IMG/VR virus record: IMGVR_UViG_3300006870_000065
Location: 1 to 27,474 of that record
Direction: 5' to 3' (one strand)
DNA: 27,474 nucleotides
From: a virus
Shown here: in pieces, positions 1 to 9,800 of the stretch
Layout of the letters: the number at the start of each line of letters is the position of its first letter
Position numbering within the stretch: position 1 is the stretch's first letter
Position numbers and translations under genes: made by a program
Notes under the pieces: model-generated
What the model was told of the DNA's origin: nothing
Databases searched by the model: none
The model's input: only the letters and a program-made list of their open reading frames with translations

Positions 1-1
1 A

Positions 2-76
2 GCAATCACTCTGACTGCTGGTGGTGCTGGAACAGTAGCAACAGGACAATTCGTAACAGAACTGACTGTAAGATAA
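2..76 (+). CDS. 3' end of a truncated upstream gene
   Basis: Only the last 24 codons are inside the window, in the frame starting at base 2. They end in a TAA whose last A is the A of the next ATG (TAATG). The visible tail is Gly/Ala/Thr-rich and ends TELTVR. A one-base stop/start overlap is typical of translationally coupled phage genes. The product cannot be identified from this fragment. Confidence 0.6.
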   Translation, partial: AITLTAGGAGTVATGQFVTELTVR

Positions 77-492
77 TGAAAAGGTTATTTGTTATTTTGG
101 CACTGCTTGGGTCTCCTGCCTATGCGGTGCCTGTGGTTCCTAATTTTACTCAAGGGAGTATGACGAGCCACACAGAAACTAGACAGAAAATAACAGAGAC
201 CATCAATTCGATGGACTATAACACTGGATATCAATATTCTGTATCTGGGACTGGTATCACTGCAACTGGTGCATTATCACCATCTACATCTACTTCTACA
301 TCAACCATAGACGGAGTGAATTCTACATGGACAGGCATAGGAACCAAAGTAAACTTTACACAAACAACTCCAGGCGCAGCATTTCAATTCTCAGAAACTT
401 ATCTTGGTCCTGGTCTAAGCAATCAAACGATCATTCAGAGAACAACAGAAATAGAATCAATTACAGATACTCAAAGTATCTTCTCCCAATAA
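76..492 (+). CDS. Small exported protein of unknown function
   Basis: This 138-residue protein starts with a textbook signal peptide: MKR, then a hydrophobic stretch, then a likely cleavage site after AYA at about residue 17. The mature part is rich in Ser and Thr, including a run of alternating S/T at about residues 70-77, with no Cys and no recognised catalytic motif. Its ATG overlaps the stop of the preceding gene by one base, and its 3' end overlaps the next gene in another frame. I do not recognise the family. An envelope-facing or virion-associated role is an inference from the signal peptide and its position beside structural genes. Confidence 0.7.
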   Translation: MKRLFVILALLGSPAYAVPVVPNFTQGSMTSHTETRQKITETINSMDYNTGYQYSVSGTGITATGALSPSTSTSTSTIDGVNSTWTGIGTKVNFTQTTPGAAFQFSETYLGPGLSNQTIIQRTTEIESITDTQSIFSQ

Positions 493-1211
493 TTCTAGGA
501 CTCTATCCAAATGTCAGCATTGCCCAAACTGTTGGCGGTGTATCTGCTACTGCTGCTCCTGTTGCTAATAGTTCAGGGAGCGTTACCAATCAGGCGATCC
601 AGGTGCTGCAAGGTCCGTATATTACGAACACTTATGGAAATGGAATTCAGTGTCAAGGACCAACTAGAAACTTCACCCCCTATGTAACTGGTAGTGCTTC
701 TGCTACCAAACCATATGAACCTTATTATAATGATCCAATATATGATATGAGGGATCTTGATGAGGATGGAGCACCAGATAATCCTGGCGATGTCTTGTAT
801 CGTATCCCTATTAGAACAGGTCAGAAAGATAACTACAATCTTGGAGTTGGATTCTCAATCACATGGTCAACACCAATAGACAAAGAACTCCAAGACAAAT
901 GCAAAGAAGCAGCTAATGCTAACATCGAGATGATGAAGCAACTAACTGCTAATAAGAGACTTGATTTTGAGATCGCAAGACTCAAGAACTGCGGCGAACT
1001 AATGAAGCAGGGTATCATGTTCCACCCCAAGAGTCCTTACTATAAAGTTTGTGCAGATGTTGTGGTCCAGAATGTAACTCAGGTTCCTAAGCACGAACAT
1101 CCACACTTACATGCTATCCCTTCGGTTTCAGAGCAGATCTCAGTTCCCGAATCACCCGAGTCCTCTCTCGCTGAAGATCTTGGCGCTCCTTTACAGATAA
1201 AACAGGAGTAG
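456..1211 (+). CDS. Exported protein of unknown function, start codon unclear
   Basis: The coherent part runs from about base 468 to the TAG at 1209-1211. It opens with a signal-peptide-like stretch (KYLLPIILGLYPNVSIAQT, cleavage probably after SIA) and holds a Lys/Glu-rich probable helix at about 890-990 and four Cys. The only in-frame ATG is at 327, but the codons from 327 to about 455 merely shadow the preceding gene and give an unlike, basic sequence. No GTG or TTG lies between. I place the start at the ATC codon 456, which would give a well-shaped n-region (NYRYSK); this is inference. The last 98 bases overlap the convergent - strand gene. Family not recognised. Confidence 0.65.
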   Translation: MNYRYSKYLLPIILGLYPNVSIAQTVGGVSATAAPVANSSGSVTNQAIQVLQGPYITNTYGNGIQCQGPTRNFTPYVTGSASATKPYEPYYNDPIYDMRDLDEDGAPDNPGDVLYRIPIRTGQKDNYNLGVGFSITWSTPIDKELQDKCKEAANANIEMMKQLTANKRLDFEIARLKNCGELMKQGIMFHPKSPYYKVCADVVVQNVTQVPKHEHPHLHAIPSVSEQISVPESPESSLAEDLGAPLQIKQE

Positions 1212-1890
1212 TTTTACCTCTAATAGCAGCAATCTTTTTCATAACTTTCTTTACTGTTGGTTTGATAACCTTCAGTAAGATATCTGCTAATGGCTTTGCC
1301 ATGATGGCAGATCCTGTAGCAATAACAGCAATACTACCAGTCATAATAATAGATCCAGCACTAGGAAGACCAGCAACTATCTGCTGAGGTGCTGATACTT
1401 TCTCTGTTATTTGAACACACTCATTACCAATCAATTTATATTCTACTACTTTCTTTCTGTATCCTTCAAGATATGTACCAACGGGTTCCTTAGCATCTTG
1501 TGCTGGTGTTGGACACTTGGTAGCAGAAAGAACAGGGGGAGTTTTAGGTATCGGTAACTCAGGAACAGGGAGAGTTTTAGGTTGCTCTTTTGTTCTAGTA
1601 TCAACTCCAGCAGGATAGGTAGGAATTATCTGCTGTGGTTCAAAATTAATAGGATTATAACTGGGGACACCGCTATCGCAGTAAGTAACCAATCCTTTAG
1701 GGTCATCCCTACCGATTGTCTTGGATCTGGAGTTCGTCTCATGCGCTTCTACGCACCCAGGAATATCTACTATGGGCACACCAATATTTACCACGACAGG
1801 TGGTTCAAATGGCAGGGATGTGTAGTTTTCTGAAGCAGTTATTGGGGGTGGTATATTGATAGTACCGATCTTTATCTCTCTTATCTCCAT
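1114..1890 (-). CDS. Proline-rich protein with C-terminal hydrophobic segment, unknown function
   Basis: 258 residues from the ATG at 1890, chosen because this ATG overlaps the preceding gene's TGA (TGATG); the frame is open further upstream but that part shadows the neighbour. The N-terminal half is rich in Pro and Ile/Val (IPPPI, FEPPVVV, PVPELPIPKTPP). A hydrophobic Gly/Ala/Ile segment lies at about residues 177-205, followed by a strongly basic, probably helical tail (KVMKKIAAIRG, RERTRVIRELR). It is the last gene of a four-gene coupled operon and its final 98 bases overlap the convergent + strand gene. A membrane-linked or virion protein seems likely; no family is claimed. Confidence 0.75.
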   Translation of the reverse strand: MEIREIKIGTINIPPPITASENYTSLPFEPPVVVNIGVPIVDIPGCVEAHETNSRSKTIGRDDPKGLVTYCDSGVPSYNPINFEPQQIIPTYPAGVDTRTKEQPKTLPVPELPIPKTPPVLSATKCPTPAQDAKEPVGTYLEGYRKKVVEYKLIGNECVQITEKVSAPQQIVAGLPSAGSIIMTGSIAVIATGSAIMAKPLADILLKVIKPTVKKVMKKIAAIRGKTTPVLSVKERQDLQRERTRVIRELRSALKPKG

Positions 1891-2531
1891 CAGCAATCGT
1901 TGAATACTGAACCTATTTCTGATCCTAGACTGGACCCTGCCTTCTGCCCCAGCAAGACCGCCCAACCTGCCGCTAACCAACCGACGTAAGGGATACCCGA
2001 AAGGACAGGAGCAACGGCACCTGTGGCGATGCTAGCGCCCGCTATGGCACCTTGTGAGCGTGCTCCAGCGTCCGCCCGAATACACTCTTCGCTTTTGGCA
2101 TTCTGCTTTCCCTCGTCATCAACAGCACCTCCTACATTTCTAGTGCCATCCATGGTATATTCATCACGACGATACTCAGATCTCTTCTCACTACCACCAC
2201 CAAAGATTCCTTTCTTGGTAGCATCAACTTCAAGAGATCTCTCAGATGACAATACCTTAGGATCATTTGCTTTATACTTTATTGAGTATCCATCCCTTCC
2301 AACATTCACATCCCATGATGAGTATTCACCTGTGGGAATGTTGATAGCAGGATACTGTGGTCGGTTGGCATACTTTTCAGTTAGACTTATTAGATGACCT
2401 AGCACTCCAATATGTGCAACACCAATAGCACTACCAATAACTAACGCAGCAATTTTTACTGGGGATGTTTTCTTTGGTTCGTCCAATTTATTCTCCTCAG
2501 TAGGTGTTACCTTAGACCTCCTCATGATCAT
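1890..2531 (-). CDS. Membrane protein with glycine-rich C-terminal region, unknown function
   Basis: 213 residues. A charged N-terminus (MIMRRSK) is followed by one transmembrane segment at about residues 26-50, a charged middle region with repeated SEKRSEYRRDEY-type sequence, and a Gly/Ala-rich hydrophobic C-terminus at about residues 160-205 resembling glycine-zipper membrane segments. The start codon overlaps the upstream gene's TGA as ATGATCATGA, where either of two ATGs (2531 or 2525) could be used. The stop overlaps the next ATG. This spacing implies one polycistronic message. A role in membrane passage or lysis is possible but unproven. Confidence 0.75.
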   Translation of the reverse strand: MIMRRSKVTPTEENKLDEPKKTSPVKIAALVIGSAIGVAHIGVLGHLISLTEKYANRPQYPAINIPTGEYSSWDVNVGRDGYSIKYKANDPKVLSSERSLEVDATKKGIFGGGSEKRSEYRRDEYTMDGTRNVGGAVDDEGKQNAKSEECIRADAGARSQGAIAGASIATGAVAPVLSGIPYVGWLAAGWAVLLGQKAGSSLGSEIGSVFNDC

Positions 2532-2752
2532 AAAGGAACATTAGGTCCCGTTGTAGTAGGAAGATTGGGAGTAGCTGCATCAATCATCTCAGGTAGTGCT
2601 TTCTTTATTGCCTCAATAGCAGCAGAACTAACCTTCTTTCTAGCATCTTCAATTAGAACATCAGCATTTTTGTATAGATATATACCACTTCCAAGTACAG
2701 ACAAGGAAACTAAACCAGATAATAACGCTACAACATTAATTAGTTTTTGCAT
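2528..2752 (-). CDS. Small single-pass membrane protein, unknown function
   Basis: 74 residues from the ATG at 2752 (MQKLINVV); an in-frame ATG at 2779 would add nine residues but lies deeper in the upstream gene. One transmembrane helix covers about residues 5-27, then an amphipathic, charged helix (ADVLIEDARKK) and a Pro/Thr-rich end. The sequence AAGAAAG just before the ATG may act as a weak ribosome site. It overlaps the upstream gene by 17 bases and the downstream one by 4. Size and topology would fit a spanin, a holin accessory or a small virion membrane protein, but nothing here distinguishes these. Confidence 0.7.
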   Translation of the reverse strand: MQKLINVVALLSGLVSLSVLGSGIYLYKNADVLIEDARKKVSSAAIEAIKKALPEMIDAATPNLPTTTGPNVPL

Positions 2753-3065
2753 CTTTCTTATTGTCAATCGCAGAAACAACTTCTGGTTCTTTCTTTGCTT
2801 CTATTTTTTTAGCGACTGCAGCTGCACCATTCTTTGCAGGACTCAATCCAAATGCTGCGAGAGATCCAGAGAATACTGAAGCGATAAACGTAGGATCAAA
2901 GTCTAAAATCTTTTGACCATTTGGAAGTCTTACGTAACTAAATGTGAGCAAAGAAGCAGACCATATTAAAACGACAAGCTTCACCAAATCAGCTAACCAT
3001 TCTCTAGATTCTTCATGATCTTTTTCAACCTTGACACTTGCTTCTTTTTCTATTTTATCTACCAT
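2736..3065 (-). CDS. Small membrane protein, holin-like topology
   Basis: 109 residues, first gene of the four-gene - strand operon. After a charged N-terminus (residues 1-25, Lys/Glu-rich) come two hydrophobic segments at about 27-45 and 59-80 separated by a short loop (RLPNGQKILDFDPT), then a long Lys/Glu-rich C-terminal tail. Two helices with a charged C-terminus is a layout common among phage holins, but many unrelated phage proteins share it. It starts 26 bases downstream of a CTAAATA late-promoter-like element. No strong ribosome site is visible. Holin is a hypothesis only. Confidence 0.7.
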   Translation of the reverse strand: MVDKIEKEASVKVEKDHEESREWLADLVKLVVLIWSASLLTFSYVRLPNGQKILDFDPTFIASVFSGSLAAFGLSPAKNGAAAVAKKIEAKKEPEVVSAIDNKKDAKTN

Positions 3066-3090
3066 GATAGACTAAAAAAAGAACCTCTAT

Positions 3091-3098
3091 TATTTAGG
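3091..3098 (-). promoter_or_regulatory. Putative late promoter for the four-gene membrane operon
   Basis: The - strand reads CCTAAATA, close to the T4-type late octamer TATAAATA. It sits 26 bases before the ATG at 3065, leaving room for a short leader. It is back to back with a second element pointing the other way in the same 66-base intergenic gap. Confidence 0.5.
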
Positions 3099-3099
3099 A

Positions 3100-3107
3100 A
3101 ATAAATA
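3100..3107 (+). promoter_or_regulatory. Putative late promoter for the 774 aa fibre-like gene
   Basis: The + strand reads AATAAATA, one mismatch from TATAAATA, 24 bases before the ATG at 3132. T4-like cyanophages use late octamers of this form. Together with the opposite-strand element at 3091-3098 it makes a divergent late-promoter pair. Confidence 0.55.
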
Positions 3108-3131
3108 GTGAATAGAAACTTTCTTTCATAA

Positions 3132-5456
3132 ATGGCAAAGGTCTTCACAAAATTCGGACTGAAAAGAGATTTGAATCTGTCCGATCTACCAAATAGAACT
3201 GATGCTCTCAACAATATTCTGAAAGGTCTGCAGCAAGGAACAGAAAGTTTCACGGCAGAAGATATAGAATTGTTGAAAGATATCTTCGTATCAGATATCA
3301 CAAAGACTACATTCACGGATGCATCTGATGCTACTGTATTAGAACTAAAAGAATCTGGTATTAGTGCTCCTTATGATCCTTTGATTACATTCTCTAACAG
3401 AATCGACAAAGCATATTTCACCACATCTGAACCATTTTTCTTTGGTGGAGATGGTCCAACAACAAGATATTATGATAATGCTGCTATTGTTAGATCAACC
3501 CCAGGAAATGCTGCGACAAACTTTGAAGGTTTTGAAGAAAATAGTGTTGCGGAAACAACTTTATTCTGGGAGAGAGGCAACTTCTTTTTTGATGGGAAGT
3601 TTCTAGCAGAATTAGTATCAATATATGGTGCAGTAGAATGGACTGGTTACTTCAAACCAGTTCAAAATGGAGTTCACAATCTAAGAATAATTACTAGAGG
3701 ATTCTTGAAAGTAGAATTTGACGATCTCTCGCAGACAAGAGACTTTACATTTGATCCAGGAACAGGTACGTTTAATTATAACAATAACGACTTTGATCTA
3801 TTGAATGTTGTTGTTGATCAAACAAGATTAGATCAATCAACAAATTTATCAACCGCAACTATTGTAAATACAAACAATAGTCCTTTGGGAGATGCGAGAA
3901 CTGTCACCATAAACTTAGGATCTCTATCTGCATACGAAGCTTATAAAATAAGAATCACACATTTCATAAGTGAAGATGCGGTTCCAACAGGTGTAGACAT
4001 ATCGAGAGCAATCAACTTTGACATTCTACCTCCATCATCAGGATCATACATAGATCTAAATTATAAGTATCTTTATAGCGAATCATATTTCACCAACTAT
4101 AATATTGGCGATTTCAAAGCGTTTATCGATAAAACAATCTCGTTAGGAGGAACAGAGATTGGTTCTAATGGAACTATTGGAGATGTCTCTGGATCTTTTA
4201 TTGAATCTACTGAAACACCTACACTAGGAGATAGTTATAAAAATCTCAATAATTTATTTCCAATTATTTCCTATTACCAATTTCCAAACAATATTTCTAG
4301 CGTTGAAAAAGATGTCGCTGGATGTTCTTTAGTTAGCGGAAGAAGCATTATAAGTTTCGATGAGAACGTAAACACAGAACCAGATCCCACAGAAAATATA
4401 GAAATTGGAAACTATGTATTTGGTACTGGCATACCAGTTGGATGCAGAGTAACAAAAGTCATTCAACAATCTTCAATAGAAGTAAGTCCTACACCAACAA
4501 CAACTGGAACAGTAACTCTAACATTTGTAAATCATCGTGGTTTGGTATCATATGGAATTGGTGATGTTGCAAATAATAATGTTACAAACATTACAGATTC
4601 ATTTAGTCTTACAGATATAAAGACAAATCAAATTCTTTTATCTAATGGACTTTCTTTTACATATAATGACGATACTATAGGAGTACCTGGAAGTACTGCA
4701 GATGGAAAATTGATACAAGAATATGATGGATCTCAAATCATATTAAAAAATACAGATACACCAGCAGCAATCGGCAATCAAAAGTTTTACATCTACCAAA
4801 CTTCTGGATTGAATAGTGATGGTCTTGATTTCTTCTGTCAAGATGCAGTAAAAACGAGACTACTTGCAACAAATAATGATACAACTTCTGATACTGTTAT
4901 TTTACAAGTAGAAGATACATCAGAAATATCTTTGGGTGATTATGTACATGCTTTCCCAACCATAAATTACGGTACTAGATCAGATGGATCTGTAACCGAA
5001 ACTTTTAGCAGAGTTCAAGTAACTGAAATTGACGTAGCTGGAGTTCCAAATACAGTAAAGATAACAAGGACTGTCGGAACAGGCGCAGCTTTATTATCTG
5101 GTTTAGAATACAATCCAGACAAAATAAAAAATATAGTATTTACAACTTCAGATATAAACAAAGAAGTTTGTTTTAGACCAACCGATACTTCACCACCATT
5201 TAGTGCAAACTCCACAGGTCTTACAACACCAAATGATGTTTCATTTGTTGATGACTTTACAAGTAATGGTGGTGGAAATTTCAATCCAGATTCAACCATC
5301 ACATATTCAGATTTGAATATAGTTACAAACGAAAATAATTTATATCTCATAAACCCTGCTATTGACAGAGTAACAAAGTACATACCAATAACAGATAGCA
5401 CGGGTACAGAGTATTATATTATGATGGGAGATGATCCTACAGAACCAATAACATAA
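3132..5456 (+). CDS. Virion structural / tail-fibre-like protein
   Basis: 774 residues, no signal peptide, beta-rich Ser/Thr/Asn/Gly composition as in phage fibres. Residues about 8-50 (FGLKRDLNLSDLPNRTDALNN, then a short acidic helix) match the starts of the 471 and 1057 aa proteins across the convergent junction, suggesting a shared virion-docking module. At about residues 143-200 the pattern EWTGYFKP...G.H.L.I...G..KVEFDD resembles a PA14-type carbohydrate-binding fold; this is tentative. The C-terminus (KYIPITDSTGTEYYIMMGD) resembles that of the 471 aa protein (HKLPVIINGEEYNILLAEA). It is the only + strand gene in the structural block and ends directly against the stop of its neighbour. 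Confidence 0.8.
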   Translation: MAKVFTKFGLKRDLNLSDLPNRTDALNNILKGLQQGTESFTAEDIELLKDIFVSDITKTTFTDASDATVLELKESGISAPYDPLITFSNRIDKAYFTTSEPFFFGGDGPTTRYYDNAAIVRSTPGNAATNFEGFEENSVAETTLFWERGNFFFDGKFLAELVSIYGAVEWTGYFKPVQNGVHNLRIITRGFLKVEFDDLSQTRDFTFDPGTGTFNYNNNDFDLLNVVVDQTRLDQSTNLSTATIVNTNNSPLGDARTVTINLGSLSAYEAYKIRITHFISEDAVPTGVDISRAINFDILPPSSGSYIDLNYKYLYSESYFTNYNIGDFKAFIDKTISLGGTEIGSNGTIGDVSGSFIESTETPTLGDSYKNLNNLFPIISYYQFPNNISSVEKDVAGCSLVSGRSIISFDENVNTEPDPTENIEIGNYVFGTGIPVGCRVTKVIQQSSIEVSPTPTTTGTVTLTFVNHRGLVSYGIGDVANNNVTNITDSFSLTDIKTNQILLSNGLSFTYNDDTIGVPGSTADGKLIQEYDGSQIILKNTDTPAAIGNQKFYIYQTSGLNSDGLDFFCQDAVKTRLLATNNDTTSDTVILQVEDTSEISLGDYVHAFPTINYGTRSDGSVTETFSRVQVTEIDVAGVPNTVKITRTVGTGAALLSGLEYNPDKIKNIVFTTSDINKEVCFRPTDTSPPFSANSTGLTTPNDVSFVDDFTSNGGGNFNPDSTITYSDLNIVTNENNLYLINPAIDRVTKYIPITDSTGTEYYIMMGDDPTEPIT

Positions 5457-6872
5457 TCAAGTAGAAGCTTCTGCCAATAATATATTATATTCTTCCCCGT
5501 TTATAATAACGGGTAATTTATGAGTGAATTTGGCAGCGATACCAGCAGGGAATAAAATATATCTACCAACAGGCAGACTAGGATTTTCTGGATCAAAATC
5601 AGTTGCATTTTCAGGGATAGATCCAGATCTATATAAATCTTGAATCTCTTCTATAGTAATGCAACCAGTAGCAGAAGCATCTCCTAGAATAAGATTTCCG
5701 ATGCTTGCTTCTTGTTGAGTTGGATCGCTAATTGTTGCAGCAGAGTATTCTAATACCCCACCATTCAATTCCCAAGGAGAACTATTATCAGAAAAAGATC
5801 TTAGTTTTGTCACATTATCTAGAGAAGAACTAGGGTCAATAATAAAAACTCCAGGACTAGCATCAAAAAATAGTTCTTCTGTGCCACTAATAAAATTATC
5901 TGGGTCAATAGTTCTCAAAGCACCTTCTAGTTTTATTGGATTCTCATTAAAAGTATTACTCAAAGATCTCACATACTTCTTAGACTTGAAGAAATTTCCA
6001 GAGTCTAAGATAGATTCTAACCTATCAAAATTTTCGTTGAAAGTAGAATCAAGTATGCCAAATCCATAAACAGGTCCTGTTCCGCCATCAGTATCTTCAA
6101 ATCTAGGTTTCACTAAATTCAATATGTTGTCTTGCGTTACAGAGTTATCTCTGACAAAGACTATAGGATAATCTATAGTAGGAGTGGTTGATATTGATAT
6201 CGGAAATACTAATTTTGTTCTTTCATAAAAAGAAGTCAGTTTGAATTCGTTGATGTTGTTTGAAAAGGCAATAAAATAGTCTTGAGAATAAGCGAGAGGA
6301 GACGGAAGAGTAAACAATTCACATAAACAGTAAGGGTATCTATCAGTAGGATCAAAACTTCCAAGGGGACTATTCTCCTTGAATACATCAGAATAACCAG
6401 TACTAGTAACATTTAGACTGGTGGTAGTTGGGACACTAAGTATTCTAAAATCTTTTCCATTAAAAAATTCAGCTACACCGCCACCAAAAAAAGAATCCTC
6501 TATACGTAGAGTTTGAGTTATTGCAATTTGAGATGATGTAATTCCATGTCCAATATCAAATTGCAAAGTGAGAACATCAGTAGATACATTATACTGTAAA
6601 TCTGTAATTTTTCTTGCTGCTTTTACTCGTACTTTATCTCCATTTCCATAACAAGATATCAAATCAAAAGTAAAAGTATTTTCATTAGTAATAGAAAATC
6701 CAGGTTCATTTACTTTATAAATGATGCTACTAGTGTTCTTTGTATTTCCAGAAAATATAGACAGGTCGGTTGATATGCTACCACCTGCAAGGTTGTTTAT
6801 TGACTTGACTCCATCAATTGTTTCAGAAAGATTGAACCTCCTGACGTAACCTTGATTAACTGAAAGTGCCAT
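5457..6872 (-). CDS. Virion structural / tail-fibre-like protein
   Basis: 471 residues. The N-terminus (about 10-45, RRFNLSETIDGVKSINNLAGG) aligns with the same module in the 774 and 1057 aa proteins, and the last 20 residues also resemble the 774 aa C-terminus. The rest is beta-rich with many Ser/Thr/Asn/Asp. The ATG overlaps the upstream TAA by one base, with AGGAG about 12 bases before it. The TGA at 5457-5459 abuts the stop of the convergent gene with no intervening base. Probably part of the tail/fibre assembly; the exact position in the virion cannot be told. Confidence 0.8.
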   Translation of the reverse strand: MALSVNQGYVRRFNLSETIDGVKSINNLAGGSISTDLSIFSGNTKNTSSIIYKVNEPGFSITNENTFTFDLISCYGNGDKVRVKAARKITDLQYNVSTDVLTLQFDIGHGITSSQIAITQTLRIEDSFFGGGVAEFFNGKDFRILSVPTTTSLNVTSTGYSDVFKENSPLGSFDPTDRYPYCLCELFTLPSPLAYSQDYFIAFSNNINEFKLTSFYERTKLVFPISISTTPTIDYPIVFVRDNSVTQDNILNLVKPRFEDTDGGTGPVYGFGILDSTFNENFDRLESILDSGNFFKSKKYVRSLSNTFNENPIKLEGALRTIDPDNFISGTEELFFDASPGVFIIDPSSSLDNVTKLRSFSDNSSPWELNGGVLEYSAATISDPTQQEASIGNLILGDASATGCITIEEIQDLYRSGSIPENATDFDPENPSLPVGRYILFPAGIAAKFTHKLPVIINGEEYNILLAEAST

Positions 6873-9800
6873 TAGCTATTTACTCCTATTGACCATCCAA
6901 CTTGTCTTAATAATTCCGCTGCAGCAAATCCAGTAAACACAGCAGTATTCTGTCTCTGAGTAATGCCATCAACATCAAAGAATATATTTCCAAGAGCAAT
7001 ATCACCAGCAGAATTTTGGAATTGAATAATATTAGGGGTTCTCAAAGTCTCTCCACTCAAGAATCCAGAACCACCATTATTTATTTGAGTGATGGTATAA
7101 GTTGCACTATTATAAAAAGTTAGTTGAACATCTACTACACCAACTTCCAGATCATAATTTTCTGGTCCAGAATATCCAAGATCAGATGCAGAAATTACAA
7201 TTGTGTCTCCAATCTGATAACCACTACCTCCAGATACTAAACTTATAACAGTTATTTCACCATTAATATTACTCTCAACTTGAATTTGTGCTCCAGATCC
7301 AGAAGACTTAGTACCACTATCAGTAAATATAGAATTTATTGATGCCGTATAAGCCCGAGCTGGATTGCCAGGAGAAGTAAACGTTTCTGCTAGAGCAGTT
7401 ACTATTCTCTCAGTAGTATCAACCGCAACCTGAACCGTTGCAAAAGCTCCTACACCATCACCAGCAGCACCATTATAAGCAAGAGAAACAGAAGGGTAAG
7501 TTTGACTGACAGGAAAATATCCTGCAGGAACACTTCCACCTACAGACCCTAAGGATGTAATGTTTCCATTTACAATTGTTGGATCAGCAGGATCTGTAAG
7601 AGAAGAAATAATTCCAGAAATTGTAGGGAATGGAGTTGGAGCAGAATTGTTTCCACCCCTCAAGTTTACAGATACCCCTCTTCTAGGGAAAGCTTTATAA
7701 TTATCAACCAAATCAAACAAAATATTGTTGACTGATTGCTCAGAAAGATTGTTTACAGAAATATCTAACTGCCTAAGTCTAGATAGTCCAGCGAAACCAG
7801 AAACATATCCAGTATAGTTATTATTATTCAACGAAAGTATCTCAACGTTGGGACAAATTTCAGTAAAGTCGGGAAGATTGCCACTCAAACTATTTGAAGA
7901 TAAAAATAGTTCTAAGAGTCCAGGAAGATCACTTGTCTGAGATATTAGTGTTATATTGTTTGATTCATAATTGATATAATTCAAAGAAGTTTTTTGTATA
8001 TACTCAAGTGTTCCAGTAAAATTATTGTTTTGTAATTGTATTCTTCGGAGATTGAATGCAGATGCAAAGCTCGGAACATTACCAGTCCATCCTTGACCAT
8101 CACTTCTAACATCCGTGAGACTAATAGCAGCACTAAGGTCTGGGAAGTTTCCAGTAAATCTTCCTGCTCCAAATAGGTATAGAACTGAAAGAGTGTCTTT
8201 TACAGGAGTGAATGTATTTGGATCAATAGGTCCAGCAAAATTTTCATTATCAACACTCAATAAAAATGTAGATACATTAGTAGAGTCCTGAAAAGTATCT
8301 TCATAAAGACATTTAGGAGATTCCCCCGGAGGTAGTCCTGGTCTTCCTGCTATCAATCCATTACATCTACGAAGATCTATTCTCTGCAGATTAGAATTAT
8401 TAGCAAACTTCGGTATATATCCAGAGACACTAGAAGATTCCAAATCAATAGCAGTCAAAGATTGACAACCAGCAAAGACATAATTTGCATCAGATACACC
8501 TGGATCTGGATCTGTACCATCCCACCCAATATAAAATGATCCAAAATTAGTATTTGCACGTGCATCAATAGAAGAAAGAACACTTCTATTTTGTAAATTA
8601 GGACATCTCAGTCCAGTACGAGATATAGAAACAGTTTCTATGTTTTGACTTGCGATGCTAAAATTATTATCAATAAGTCTTGGGTTATTAGAGAGATTTA
8701 GATTTACAAGAGATGTAATAGTTTTTACTGTAAATTGTCCTGCTCCTGGAGATCCAAAAGATCTAAAGTCATTATCATTTGCATTAAATGTTCTTAGAGA
8801 ACCTTGAGCAAAGAAAGGCAACTCACCATCTACATTAGTACTATCTGGATAAAAGTATGGACTTCCAGATCTTTGAATATTAAGTGTTTGAAGATTTGCA
8901 AATGGTACAAATATACCTTGCTCAATTCCTCCTTTGAAAGATCCTCTTATACTCAGAGATTTCAAAGTATTTGGCAACTTAGCAGTAATATTAGCATTCA
9001 ATCTTCGCTCATCGGAAATACTAGAGTTGAAAAATTGATTATTGTTTATACTAAGTGTTTCTAAGCTTGGACTAAACTCATTAAAATCTGGAAAATCTGT
9101 TAGTCCATTATTGTCAAAGATAAAAATTTTAAGATTTGATAATACTACTTTCGGAAGTTCTCTAATATTATTATTAGGAATACTCAGAGAAGTTATTTTA
9201 GTAGGACTATAGTATATTTCAATAACTCTTTCTGCGCTGAAAGGTGAGGTGTATTGCAATCTAGAAGAAGTATCTTCTCCAAAATCTGGAAAGTCCTGAT
9301 CTCCTCCTATGCCGTCAGTTCTGTATATTCTCCAACTTACTTTATTACCATTATCATCTGGAACGAATCCAATAGAAGCATCAAAATTTCTAAAGAAAGA
9401 TTTGAATCTCAGAGGTATTCCTTTCATCGCATAGATGTATCTAATGTCACGCTGACCAGCAGGAATAGTAGGATCACCAGTATCAGTAAGCACTCCAAGA
9501 TCAATCTTTATTTTATGAGTTGGAATTTCTGAATTGAAAACTTTTCTAGATGCAGTTGCCCTAGTCTTTATTTTTCCTACTTTTAGTTTACCAGAAATTG
9601 ATACATCAGCACCGTAAGAAATAGTACTTCCAATAGTACTCCAAGAACTAACTCTTGATGTAGATATGTCACCCCACTTTAGAACTGGTGTAGACCCTCC
9701 AAAGTCGGTATCCAAAACTTTATATCTAAATGCAGTTGCCGATAATCCGCCAGCAACAGTTAGATTGCCTCTAAGTTGAAAATCTGCTCCACCAGATAGT

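Noticed and set aside
327-455. N-terminal extension of the 456-1211 gene back to ATG 327
   Set aside because: These codons are the shadow of the well-formed 138 aa gene and encode a basic, unpatterned sequence before the signal peptide.
3059-3316. 85 aa - strand ORF overlapping the start of the 774 aa gene
   Set aside because: It is antisense to a conserved N-terminal module and reads as a low-quality Ser/Phe/Leu-rich shadow; the 109 aa ORF explains the - strand here.
5496-5513. CCCGT-loop-ACGGG hairpin near the convergent stops as a bidirectional terminator
   Set aside because: Only 5 bp, no U tract on the + side, and it lies inside the coding end of the 471 aa gene.
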